The translations under genes and the position numbers were made by a program. DNA of 64,000 nucleotides. Origin: Paraburkholderia bannensis NBRC 103871. GTDB taxonomy: Bacteria; Pseudomonadota; Gammaproteobacteria; Burkholderiales; Burkholderiaceae. The DNA lies in contig NZ_BAYA01000028.1 in assembly GCF_000685015.1 (NCBI RefSeq), positions 54,614-118,613 on the forward strand, in the 5' to 3' direction. Under the pieces are notes generated by a model. The model saw only the letters and a list, made by a program, of their open reading frames with translations. It had not been told where the DNA came from and did not search any database. Each line of letters begins with the position of its first letter. Positions within the stretch are counted from its first letter, which is position 1. Shown one piece after another: positions 17,412 to 25,508 of this stretch.

Positions 17412-19343
17412 TCAGGGGCGCAGCCGCTTGAGCTTGCGGTACAGCGTAGCGCGGCTGATGCCGAGCGTGAGCGCCGCCGCCGCGACATTGCCGTCATGGC
17501 GCGCGAGGCTCTCGCGGATCAGTTCGTCTTCATGCTTGCGGATCAAGCCATGCCCGGCTGGATGGGTCGCGGCAGGGCAGGCGCCGTCGATAAAGCCGTC
17601 GCAAAGATGGTCGAGGCCGATCTCGTGTTCGTCGTCGGCGCGAACGGCAAGCGCGGTGCGCAAGACCATTTCGAGCTGGCGGATATTGCCCGGCCACGGG
17701 TGCGTGCGAAATACTTCGGATAACTCATCGCTGACATGAACGTCCTGGGCATTCAGACGTTCCATCAGCGATGCTGCGATCAGGTCGATGTCGTCGCGTT
17801 CGCGCAGCGCGGGCAATGCCACGCTTACGCCGTTGATGCGGTAGAACAGGTCTTCGCGAAAGCTCTTGTCGCGCACCATTCCGGCCAGGCTGCGGTGCGT
17901 GGCGCAGATCACGGCGATGTCGATGGCCTGTTCTTCGCCCGCGCCCAGTGGCGCAACCTTGCGCTCCTGCAGCACGCGCAGCAGGCGCGCCTGAAGTTGC
18001 AGCGGCATGTCGCCGATTTCGTCGAGAAAGAGCGTTCCGCCATGCGCCTGCATCACGCGCCCGAGCATGCCGCCCTTGCGCGCGCCCGTGAATGCGCCGT
18101 CGCGATAGCCGAAGAGTTCGGATTCGATCAGGCCTTCGGGAATCGACGCGCAATTCACCGCGATAAACGGCTTGCCCGCGCGTTCGCTCGCTTCGTGCAG
18201 CGCCCGCGCGACGACTTCCTTGCCGGTGCCGGTCTCGCCTTGCACGAGCACCGGCAATGCGTTGTCCAGGCCGCGCCGCGCCATCTGCAACGCGCGCAGC
18301 AAGCGGCCTTGCCGGCCCGCGATTTTGACGAGACCCGATTCGCGCGCGCCTGAGGTAGCTGGGCGTGCGTTGAGCGAACGCGTCGCGCCACTGCCGGTAT
18401 TCGAAGCTGCGCGTCGCGGCGCGCGCAGTACGCGCAGTGCGAGATCATGCGCGACGTCCGCAATATCCAGCGTATGCGCCTGGCCGATGAACGCAGCGAA
18501 ACTCATGCCGCGCAGGCTCGCGCACTGAAGGCCGACGATATCCGCGCGTGCGAGGCCCAGCAGTTCGCAGGCCTGCGCGCTTGCGGCGACGATCGTGCCG
18601 TCCTCGCGCACGGCAAGCACACCACACCACGTCGATTCGAGGTAAGCGCGATGGGGATGAAACGCGATGACGAAATGATCGGGAAAGAACGCTTCGAAAA
18701 GGCGTGCTTCGATATGGCTCGCCGCCGCGCCCACCATCATCGACAACGTGTCCTGCGCGAGCGGCAACTGGCCGTCACGCGTGAGATCGAGTACGCCGAT
18801 CACCTTGCCATGCGGATCGGCGATCGGCAGCGAACGGCATGAGAAGCGCGCAAGGCGCCCCAGAAAATGTTCGCCGCTGTCGATCGCGACCGGACGGCCT
18901 TCGACCAGCGCCGTGCCGAGCGCATTGGTGCCGCGTAGCGACTCCGTCCACGTTGCGCCCGGCGACACGTCGCCGATGCCCAGATCCGCGAGCGCGCCCG
19001 AATTGCCTTCGACAGAAAGAATCGTGGCCTCTGCATTGGCGAGAATCACGATGCCTTGCTGGCCGCAACGCTGGGCGAGGAATTCGAGATCAGGCGTCGC
19101 GGCGTCGAGCAGCATGCGGTTGGCATCGCGCAGTTCGGCGAGGTCGCGAAACTCATGCAGGTTGAGCAGCGCATCGTCATGGCAGCGCACGCCGTGTGCA
19201 ACGCTGCGTCGCCAGGAGGCGTCGATCTCCATGCGCAGCCAGCCCTGCGGAACGAGGCTGTCCGAGCGCAGGCGCTGGCGGATCAGTTCAGCGGCGTGTT
19301 GCCGGTCGGCCAGCGCCGGCATGGGAGGAAAGGAATCGTGCAA
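17412..19343 (-). CDS. Sigma54-dependent enhancer-binding activator (AcoR-like, Fis-type HTH)
   Basis: 643-residue activator of sigma54 RNA polymerase. The N-terminal ~300 residues include a GAF-like sensor (TPDLEFLAQRCGQQGIVILA, then GTNALGTALVEGRPVAI) and a PAS-like stretch. The central AAA+ domain has Walker A GETGTGKEV, the sigma54-contact loop GAFTGARKGG, Walker B GTLFLDEIGD and an arginine-finger region. A Fis-type helix-turn-helix (LGISRATLYRKLKRL) ends the protein. The likely start is TTG at 19343 with AAGGGGG before it; ATG 19322 has no site. It heads the qhpFEG set, and nearby -24/-12 promoters are its probable targets. Confidence 0.9.
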   Translation of the reverse strand: MHDSFPPMPALADRQHAAELIRQRLRSDSLVPQGWLRMEIDASWRRSVAHGVRCHDDALLNLHEFRDLAELRDANRMLLDAATPDLEFLAQRCGQQGIVILANAEATILSVEGNSGALADLGIGDVSPGATWTESLRGTNALGTALVEGRPVAIDSGEHFLGRLARFSCRSLPIADPHGKVIGVLDLTRDGQLPLAQDTLSMMVGAAASHIEARLFEAFFPDHFVIAFHPHRAYLESTWCGVLAVREDGTIVAASAQACELLGLARADIVGLQCASLRGMSFAAFIGQAHTLDIADVAHDLALRVLRAPRRAASNTGSGATRSLNARPATSGARESGLVKIAGRQGRLLRALQMARRGLDNALPVLVQGETGTGKEVVARALHEASERAGKPFIAVNCASIPEGLIESELFGYRDGAFTGARKGGMLGRVMQAHGGTLFLDEIGDMPLQLQARLLRVLQERKVAPLGAGEEQAIDIAVICATHRSLAGMVRDKSFREDLFYRINGVSVALPALRERDDIDLIAASLMERLNAQDVHVSDELSEVFRTHPWPGNIRQLEMVLRTALAVRADDEHEIGLDHLCDGFIDGACPAATHPAGHGLIRKHEDELIRESLARHDGNVAAAALTLGISRATLYRKLKRLRP

Positions 19344-19526
19344 GCTGTCCCCCTTGACCTTGGATGGTTGATTGCGTGCGCCGCCTTGCAGAATGCCGCG
19401 CTAAACGAAGGGCTAATCTGGCACGGTTGCCGCGATAAGTCCATCCGGTCAAAAACGCATTCCATCGCTTTAAAAGCAGGGAGGAAAGCCGGCGAGAAAG
19501 CGCAAGCCGTGCCAGTGCAGCCCGGT

Positions 19527-19847
19527 TCAGGCTTTTTTGTTGTAACCGTTGCACCAGCCCGCGGCGGCCACGCGCTTGCCGCCAAAGAGCGGGCAGTTCG
19601 CAGCGGCATCGCTGGGTTTGCCCTGATAAAACGTACAGTTGCCGCAATCCTGGCCTGCGGAATAGCGTGCGAATTTCGCTTTATCGACTTGTTTTGCATC
19701 GGCGCGATAACCGAGCGCCTGGGCGGCGGGATCGGTTTCGGCGACGAGCGGGGCTTCGGCGTACGCCGTGCGCGCGAGCGGCAATGAAACGAGCGTGCTG
19801 GCAGAGGCAATCAAGAACGAACGGCGCGATTGACGGGTTAAATCCAT
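19527..19847 (-). CDS. High-potential iron-sulfur protein (HiPIP)
   Basis: 106-residue periplasmic one-electron carrier holding one [4Fe-4S] cluster at high potential. A twin-arginine signal (SRRSFLIASAST, residues 7-18) fits export of a folded metalloprotein and is cleaved after about residue 30 (AYA-EAP). The four cluster cysteines are 68 and 71 (CGNC), 85 (NCPLF) and 99 (GWCNGY). It lies 95 bases after the aldehyde dehydrogenase on the same strand and in the middle of the QHNDH locus. It is therefore a plausible electron acceptor for the dehydrogenase, a role filled elsewhere by azurin or cytochrome c. That link is inference. Confidence 0.92.
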   Translation of the reverse strand: MDLTRQSRRSFLIASASTLVSLPLARTAYAEAPLVAETDPAAQALGYRADAKQVDKAKFARYSAGQDCGNCTFYQGKPSDAAANCPLFGGKRVAAAGWCNGYNKKA

Positions 19848-19897
19848 GGCAGTTTTATGACGTTGTAGTGTGAGGAATGCGCGCTTTAAGTGCGCTT

Positions 19898-19923
19898 GCC
19901 GCGCGTTTTTAAAAGCGCGCGGC
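19898..19923 (-). terminator. Hairpin between aldehyde dehydrogenase and HiPIP genes
   Basis: Perfect 8-bp GC stem (19898-19905 GCCGCGCG with 19916-19923) around a 10-base AT loop. No T run follows on the minus strand, so it may be an attenuating or mRNA-stabilising hairpin rather than a full terminator. Confidence 0.4.
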
Positions 19924-19942
19924 GTTGGGGGGATAAAGCGCT

Positions 19943-21448
19943 TTAAACGTTCATCAGCACCGATTTGATTTCGGTGTAATGCTCGATGGCGGCTGCGCCC
20001 ATTTCGCGGCCAAGGCCCGACATGCGATAGCCGCCGAAGGGCAGCGCCGGATCAAGCGCGCTGTGGCAATTGACCCAGACCGATCCCGAGCGGATCTTTG
20101 GAATCATGCGATGCGCGGCGCTCAGATTATTCGTCCAGATGCTCGCGCCCAGTCCATAGCGTGTGTCGTTGGCGAGCTTCAAGGCATCGTCGATGGTGTC
20201 GAACGGAATCGCCACCAGCACCGGCCCGAAGATTTCCTCCTGCACGAGCGGGCTTTTCTGCTCGACATCGACAATCACCGTGGGCTTGACGAAGTAGCCC
20301 GGCCCAAACTGCTCACCGCCGCACGCGACCTGCACGCCTGCCGCGCGGCCGCGTTCGATATAGCCATAGACGCGCTGCTGCTGCTTGAGCGAGATGAGCG
20401 GGCCCATTTCCGTGGCCGGATCCAGGCCGTTGCCAATCTTCATGCGGTTGGCAATCGATGCGATGTCGCCCACCACGTTGTCGAAGTGCTTGCGCTGCAC
20501 ATAAAGGCGCGAACCCGCGCAGCACACTTGCCCCTGGTTGAAGAAGATCGCGGTGGCGGCGCCTTGCGCGGCGGCCACTGGGTCGGCGTCGTCGAGCACG
20601 ATGGTCGGCGACTTGCCGCCCAGTTCGAGCGTGATGCGCGTCATCGACTCCATCGCGGCCTTGCCGATCAGCTTGCCCACTTCGGTCGATCCCGTGAAGG
20701 TGAGCTTGTCGACATCGGGGTGATGCGAAAGCGCAGCACCGGCTTCGACGCCCGTGCCCGTCACGACGTTGAACACGCCCGGCGGATAACCGGCTTCCAG
20801 CGCAAGCTCCGCGAGCTTGAGCGCGGTGAGCGGCGTTTCGTCGGCGGGTTTGAGCACCACGGTGCAACCCGTCGCAAGCGCGGGGCCGAGCTTCCAGCAC
20901 GCCAGCAGCAGTGGGAAATTCCACGCGACGATTGCGCCCACCACGCCTACGGCTTCGCGGCGCGTGAAGCCGTGCAGGTGCGCGTCGGGCATCAGCGGCG
21001 CTGAGACCTCGACGGTCGAGCCTTCGATCTTGGTCGCGAAACCCGCCATATAGCGCAGGAAATCGATACCCAGTTGCACGTCCATCACGCGCGCGACGGC
21101 GGCGCTCTTGCCGTTGTTCAGGCATTCGAGTTCGGCGAGCATGGGTGCGTCGCGCTCGATCAGGTCGGCGAAACGCCACAGCAGGTTCTGGCGCTCGCGC
21201 GGGCGCATACGGCTCCATGCGGAATCGTCGAAGGCGCGGCGCGCGGCCTGCACGGCGCGGTCGACGTCTTGCGCACCGGACTTCGGCACATCGGCGAGAT
21301 GCGCGCCGGTGGCCGGGTTGTAGACGGGCAGCGTCGCCCCGCTGGCAGCGTGCACCCACTGATCGCCGATCAGCATGGTGGGCGCGCGTTCGATAAACGC
21401 CTGGGTTTGCGGCAGCAGTTGCGGGAGGGTTGCGGGCACAGCCTGCAT
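19943..21448 (-). CDS. Aldehyde dehydrogenase (NAD-dependent, class 1/2-like)
   Basis: 501-residue aldehyde dehydrogenase that should oxidise the aldehyde released by QHNDH to the carboxylic acid. The cofactor region GCTVVLKPADETP, the FTGSTEVGKLIG turn, the general-base motif LELGGKSP near residue 268 and the catalytic Cys in FFNQGQVCCAGSR near residue 301 are all present. The ATG at 21448 has GAGGAA before it; a longer frame to 21643 is not family-like. It is divergent from qhpA, has its own -24/-12 promoter and precedes the HiPIP gene, so it probably belongs to the amine regulon. No membrane or export signal. Confidence 0.93.
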   Translation of the reverse strand: MQAVPATLPQLLPQTQAFIERAPTMLIGDQWVHAASGATLPVYNPATGAHLADVPKSGAQDVDRAVQAARRAFDDSAWSRMRPRERQNLLWRFADLIERDAPMLAELECLNNGKSAAVARVMDVQLGIDFLRYMAGFATKIEGSTVEVSAPLMPDAHLHGFTRREAVGVVGAIVAWNFPLLLACWKLGPALATGCTVVLKPADETPLTALKLAELALEAGYPPGVFNVVTGTGVEAGAALSHHPDVDKLTFTGSTEVGKLIGKAAMESMTRITLELGGKSPTIVLDDADPVAAAQGAATAIFFNQGQVCCAGSRLYVQRKHFDNVVGDIASIANRMKIGNGLDPATEMGPLISLKQQQRVYGYIERGRAAGVQVACGGEQFGPGYFVKPTVIVDVEQKSPLVQEEIFGPVLVAIPFDTIDDALKLANDTRYGLGASIWTNNLSAAHRMIPKIRSGSVWVNCHSALDPALPFGGYRMSGLGREMGAAAIEHYTEIKSVLMNV

Positions 21449-21523
21449 GAGTGGTTCCTCGCTCGTTGAGTCGACCGGGGTCTGGATTGCCCCGGCCTGG
21501 ATTGACCTGTCGAGGAGCGCGTC

Positions 21524-21541
21524 AAGCAGCTTCTGTACCAG
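21524..21541 (-). promoter_or_regulatory. Sigma54 (-24/-12) promoter for the aldehyde dehydrogenase
   Basis: Minus strand reads CTGGTACAGAAGCTGCTT. GG (21539-21538) and GC (21527-21526) are 10 bases apart. The -24 half differs from TGGCACG at two places, so it is weaker than the porin and qhpA copies. It lies about 75 bases before the start codon. Confidence 0.55.
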
Positions 21542-21653
21542 ATGGCTGGCGACATGCATTGCATGCACGCTTAAAGCATTGATGCGATGGCGTTCCCGAA
21601 CCGCGCACGAATGCACTGGGCAAAACCGGACAAATGCGCTCAATCAGCCGATC

Positions 21654-21696
21654 TGTCTCATTTTGAGAATTTGCATGAGACATGAGACGAGACGGA
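21654..21696. promoter_or_regulatory. Cluster of TGTCTCA/TGAGACA sites between divergent promoters
   Basis: TGTCTCA-TTT-TGAGAAT (21654-21670) is an imperfect inverted repeat of the kind seen before the porin. It is followed by TGAGACA at 21676-21682 and by further GAGAC steps to about 21696. The cluster lies about 115-155 bases upstream of the aldehyde dehydrogenase -24 element and 150-190 bases upstream of that of qhpA, so one activator set could serve both. Confidence 0.5.
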
Positions 21697-21841
21697 GACG
21701 ACGCAATGCGTGCGGGCGCATCAAATTAGGTGTGTCGATGCGCAAGCGAATTATTTTTCGTATCGGTGATTACCCGGAACTCGCATTAAGAAAAGCCCTT
21801 GTTTTAAGGCATGAATGCATCGGATGGCGCATAGAATCGCA

Positions 21842-21859
21842 TTGGCACGCCCCATGCTT
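21842..21859 (+). promoter_or_regulatory. Sigma54 (-24/-12) promoter for qhpADCB
   Basis: TTGGCACGCCCCATGCTT, with GG (21844-21845) and GC (21856-21857) exactly 10 bases apart and a full TGGCACG -24 half. It lies about 120 bases before the qhpA start. Predicted transcript start is near 21869. Confidence 0.75.
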
Positions 21860-21978
21860 AATGCTCCGCCGAAGCATTGCAGCGCCTCACAATCCTTATG
21901 CGAAGCGATACGGAAACACTCGCGCCGCGTGAGACGAAACGAGACAGGCCACAGAGAACCCGGTAAAGGAGCGAAGCC

Positions 21979-23628
21979 TTGTTCATGAATTTTCATTTGC
22001 GCAACCGCTCGTCGCGGCTTGCTATTGGTGCTCGCGGCGCTTGCCTCGCGAGCCTCATGTTGCCGCTTGCCTTCGCCGCCCCTGCCGCGCGCGCCCAGAG
22101 TGCAGTCGAAACCCGCGATGCGCCGACCATCATCAGCCAGACTTGCGCCGCGTGTCATAGCGCGGAATCGAAGGACTCGTGGAGCCGCATCAGCCATCAA
22201 CGCAAGACGCCTGAAGGCTGGCTCATGACAATTGGGCGCATGCAGACCATGCACGGTCTCGTGATCAGCGACGAAGACCGCCAGATCATCGTCAAGTATC
22301 TCGCCGACCGCCAGGGCCTCGCGCCCAGCGAGACCGCCGATGCGCGCTACGCGCTCGAAAGGCGCCTGAACACGCAGGAAGTGCTCGGCTCCGACGAGTT
22401 CAAGGAGATGTGTGCGCGCTGTCACTCGGCGGCGCGTCCGCTGTTGCAGCGCCGTCCTGTCGCCGAGTGGGACAGGCTCGTGAATTTCCACCTCGGGCAA
22501 TGGCCGTCGATCGAATATTCGGCGATGGGTCGCGACCGCGACTGGCTCAACGTCGCGCTCAAGGACATCGCGCCGATGCTCGCGCAGCAGTATCCGTATG
22601 AGAGCGCGCAGTGGGCGCAGTGGCAGAAGACGCGCCCGAAGGCGACCTCGCTCGCGGGGGCGTGGAGCTTCGCCGGCCATATGCCGGGACGCGGCGATGC
22701 TGCGGGCGTGATGACAGTGACGGGCGGCACGAAAGATACCTTCAAGGTGACGCTCAAAGGCCATTTCGCCGATGGCGGCGCGTTCGACGGCAGCGGCACC
22801 GCCGTGCTCTACGACGGTTACGAATGGCGCGCGAGCATCAAGGTGCAAGGCGTCGAAATGCGCCAGGTGCTGGCCGCCACCCGTGGCGAAATGAAGGGCC
22901 GCATGTTCGACGAAGGGCACGACGAGCGCGGTCTCGACTTCGACGCGGCGAAGCTGGACGCGAAGGGCGCGCCGCGCATCCTCGCCGTGCAGCCCGCATT
23001 CATCAAGGCAGGCGAAAGCACCGAGTTGACCGTCGTTGGCGCGAATCTGCAAGGCACGCCTGACTTCGGCCCGGGCGTGAAGGTGGATGGCGTGGTGGCG
23101 CGCTCCGCGCAGGCGATCCGCGTGCGGGTGACGGCGAGCGGCGACAGCGCCGCGGGTACGCGCACCGTGAGCCTGAACAACAACGCTAACAACGCGCAGG
23201 GCGGTCAATTCTCGGTCTATCGCCAGATAAAGGATGTGAAGGTGGTGCCCGAGTATGCCGTCGCGCGCATCGGCGGCAACGGTGGCCCGCTGCCGAAGGT
23301 CGAAGGCCGCTTCGACGCAGAAGCATGGGGCGTGGATGCAGCGGGCAAGCCGTTCCGTATCGGCGTGGTGCCGGCGAAGTGGTCGGTCGAGCCGTTCAAC
23401 GAGCAGGCGAAGGACGATCGCGACGTGAAGTTCTCGGGCGCGATGCAGGCCGCCAATGGCGTGTTCACGCCGGGCGACGCCGGCCCGAATCCGGCGCGGC
23501 GCATGTCCACCAACAACACCGGCAATCTCAACGTGATCGCCGCAGTCGAGGACGCGGGGCAGACCGTGACGGGCAAGGCCCATCTGATCGTGGGCGTGCA
23601 GCGCTGGAACAATCCGCCGATTCCTTGA
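21979..23628 (+). CDS. qhpA: Quinohemoprotein amine dehydrogenase alpha subunit (diheme)
   Basis: 549-residue periplasmic large subunit. QHNDH oxidises primary amines to aldehydes; the alpha subunit carries two c-type hemes that take electrons from the CTQ of the gamma subunit. A signal peptide ends near ARAQSAV (residue about 41). Two heme motifs follow, CAACH at 56-60 and CARCH at 145-149; the rest forms the beta-barrel and immunoglobulin-like domains of this family (ILAVQPAFIKAGESTELTV). The TTG at 21979 has AAGGAG at good distance; ATG 21985 is the alternative. It is first in qhpA-qhpD-qhpC-qhpB with a sigma54 promoter upstream. Confidence 0.93.
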   Translation: MFMNFHLRNRSSRLAIGARGACLASLMLPLAFAAPAARAQSAVETRDAPTIISQTCAACHSAESKDSWSRISHQRKTPEGWLMTIGRMQTMHGLVISDEDRQIIVKYLADRQGLAPSETADARYALERRLNTQEVLGSDEFKEMCARCHSAARPLLQRRPVAEWDRLVNFHLGQWPSIEYSAMGRDRDWLNVALKDIAPMLAQQYPYESAQWAQWQKTRPKATSLAGAWSFAGHMPGRGDAAGVMTVTGGTKDTFKVTLKGHFADGGAFDGSGTAVLYDGYEWRASIKVQGVEMRQVLAATRGEMKGRMFDEGHDERGLDFDAAKLDAKGAPRILAVQPAFIKAGESTELTVVGANLQGTPDFGPGVKVDGVVARSAQAIRVRVTASGDSAAGTRTVSLNNNANNAQGGQFSVYRQIKDVKVVPEYAVARIGGNGGPLPKVEGRFDAEAWGVDAAGKPFRIGVVPAKWSVEPFNEQAKDDRDVKFSGAMQAANGVFTPGDAGPNPARRMSTNNTGNLNVIAAVEDAGQTVTGKAHLIVGVQRWNNPPIP

Positions 23629-23717
23629 TGCGTACCTCAGCGTCAGTCGTGAAGGCGCGCGGCAAGAGCACGCGCGTCGCAATCGCATAGCACCGGAACG
23701 AATGCAAGGAGAGTGAG

Positions 23718-25157
23718 ATGAACGGCATGCTGAACGTAGTCGAGCGCAACGTCCACGAAGTGCAGGTAGACGACGCGCGCCTGATGTTCCATGTACCGAG
23801 CAGTTCGCTGTTTGCCGCCGATCGCATGACGGCCGCCATCATCGACGCACTGCGCGCGAGCAGCTGCACGGCGGACGAACTGTTCGCGCGGCTGGCGAAT
23901 ACATCGGCGCGCAGCGACCGCGTCGAGCTGAACGAAACGCTCGAAGAACTCATGGCGCTGGAAGTGGTGAGCGACGGCTCGCCGCTCACGCCCGAAATCG
24001 GCATCAAGCGGGTGGAGCGTGTGGCGCTCAATACCGTCGTGCTCAACGTGAATACGGGCTGCAACCTGAGCTGCACGTATTGCTACAAGGAAGACCTGGA
24101 TACGCCATCGGCCGGGCGGCGCATGGACCTGGAAACGGCCAGGGCGTCGGTGGAAATGCTCATCGAGCAGTCGCCCGACGAGCCGCGCTATACCGTGGTG
24201 TTTTTCGGCGGCGAGCCGCTGAGCAACCGCAAGCTCATCGAGAACATGGTCGAGTATTGCGAGCTGCGTTTTGGCGCGCTGGGCAAGGGCGTCGATTTCG
24301 TCATGACGACCAACGCGACGCTCCTGACTGAAGAGATTGTCGACTGGCTCGACGCGCATCGGTTTGGCCTGTCCGTCAGCATGGACGGCCCCCGTTCCGT
24401 GCACGACCTGAACCGCCGCACCGTGGGCGGTACGGGGACTTACGATGTCGTGCGCCGCAAGGCGGAGATGCTGCTCAAGCGCTATCGCAGCCGCCCGGTG
24501 GGCGCGCGCGTCACGCTCACCAGCGGCGTGACCGATATCGCGGGGATCTGGGATCATCTCTTCAACGAGCTTGGTTTCGCCGAAGTGGGCTTCGCGCCGG
24601 TGACGTCCGGTGCGCTCGATACGTTTAATCTGCAGCCCGAAGAATTGAAGCGCGTATTCGACAACATGAAAGCGCTCGGGCGGCGCTACCTGGCGGCGGC
24701 GCTGGAAAATCGCAATATCGGCTTCTCGAACCTGCATCAGCTGATTACCGATATTCACGAAGGCCACAAAAAATCGCTGCCCTGTGGCGCGGGCCTCAAG
24801 ATGCTGGCGGTCGATCACCAGGGCGAACTGAACCTGTGCCATCGCTTTACGGGGTCGACGCTGCCGACGTTCGGCAACGTGCATACGGGCGTCAAAACTG
24901 AGGCGCTCACGGACTTTCTCTCGCAACGGCTCGAACGCGAAGGCACGGGCTGCGAGACCTGCCGTATCCGCAACCTGTGCTCGGGCGGCTGCTATCACGA
25001 GAGCTATGCGCGCTACGGCGATCCGCAGCATCCCACCTACCACTATTGCGAGCTGATGCGCGACTGGGTGGATTTCGGCATCGAAATCTATAGCCGCATC
25101 ATGGCCGGCAATCCCGCGTTCATCGAGCAACACATCACTTCGCGCAAGGCACACTGA
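23718..25157 (+). CDS. qhpD: Radical SAM/SPASM maturase QhpD
   Basis: 479-residue radical S-adenosylmethionine enzyme that makes the Cys-to-Asp/Glu thioether bridges in QhpC. Residues about 20-95 look like a peptide-binding RRE-like region; the cluster motif CNLSCTYC uses Cys115, Cys119 and Cys122; the barrel motif FFGGEPLSN follows near residue 160; and the SPASM cysteines appear in CGAGLKML, LCHRF and CETCRIRNLCSGGC near the C-terminus. It has no signal peptide, so it acts in the cytoplasm. GGAGAGTGAG precedes the ATG. It directly precedes its substrate gene qhpC, one base apart. Confidence 0.95.
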   Translation: MNGMLNVVERNVHEVQVDDARLMFHVPSSSLFAADRMTAAIIDALRASSCTADELFARLANTSARSDRVELNETLEELMALEVVSDGSPLTPEIGIKRVERVALNTVVLNVNTGCNLSCTYCYKEDLDTPSAGRRMDLETARASVEMLIEQSPDEPRYTVVFFGGEPLSNRKLIENMVEYCELRFGALGKGVDFVMTTNATLLTEEIVDWLDAHRFGLSVSMDGPRSVHDLNRRTVGGTGTYDVVRRKAEMLLKRYRSRPVGARVTLTSGVTDIAGIWDHLFNELGFAEVGFAPVTSGALDTFNLQPEELKRVFDNMKALGRRYLAAALENRNIGFSNLHQLITDIHEGHKKSLPCGAGLKMLAVDHQGELNLCHRFTGSTLPTFGNVHTGVKTEALTDFLSQRLEREGTGCETCRIRNLCSGGCYHESYARYGDPQHPTYHYCELMRDWVDFGIEIYSRIMAGNPAFIEQHITSRKAH

Positions 25158-25158
25158 C

Positions 25159-25482
25159 ATGAAACATCTCAAGCCGCTCAACAACAAGGCGAAGCAACTG
25201 GAGCAGGCCGCGGCCGAAGACCGCCTCGAAGAAGTGGTCGCGATGACCTCGGTGGCGGGCTGTACCGCGACGACCGATCCCGGCTGGGAAGTGGACGTGT
25301 TCGGCGGCGTGGCGTCGCTGTGCCAGCCGATGGAAGCCGATCTCTACGGCTGCTCCGATCCGTGCTGGTGGCCCGCGCAGGTGCCCGACATGATGACGAC
25401 CTTCCAGGACTGGAACAAGACGGCCGCCGATTCGGGCAAGGACTGGCGCAACCTCGGCAGCGTATTTCCCAAAGACAACTAA
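25159..25482 (+). CDS. qhpC: QHNDH gamma subunit precursor, CTQ-bearing ribosomal peptide QhpC
   Basis: 107-residue precursor: a 28-residue leader (MKHLKPLNNKAKQL...) and a 79-residue core starting at Met29. All residues of the known cross-links are present with the right spacing. In mature numbering Cys7-Glu16, Cys27-Asp33 and Cys41-Asp49 can form thioethers, and Cys37-Trp43 can form the CTQ cofactor (precursor Cys35, Glu44, Cys55, Asp61, Cys65, Cys69, Trp71, Asp77). The leader has no Sec or Tat signal, in line with processing by QhpE and export by a dedicated route. It lies between its maturase and the beta subunit gene. Confidence 0.97.
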   Translation: MKHLKPLNNKAKQLEQAAAEDRLEEVVAMTSVAGCTATTDPGWEVDVFGGVASLCQPMEADLYGCSDPCWWPAQVPDMMTTFQDWNKTAADSGKDWRNLGSVFPKDN

Positions 25483-25508
25483 GCCACGCGACCCTGAGAG
25501 GACACATC

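Noticed and set aside
19416..19433. TGGCACGGTTGCCGCG, resembling a sigma54 promoter on the plus strand
   Set aside because: Spacing is correct but the -12 half is CCGC rather than TTGC, and no plus-strand gene follows for more than 2 kb.
21751..23688. 645-residue open frame on the minus strand across qhpA
   Set aside because: Antisense shadow of the diheme subunit; composition is biased and no domain or ribosome binding site is seen.
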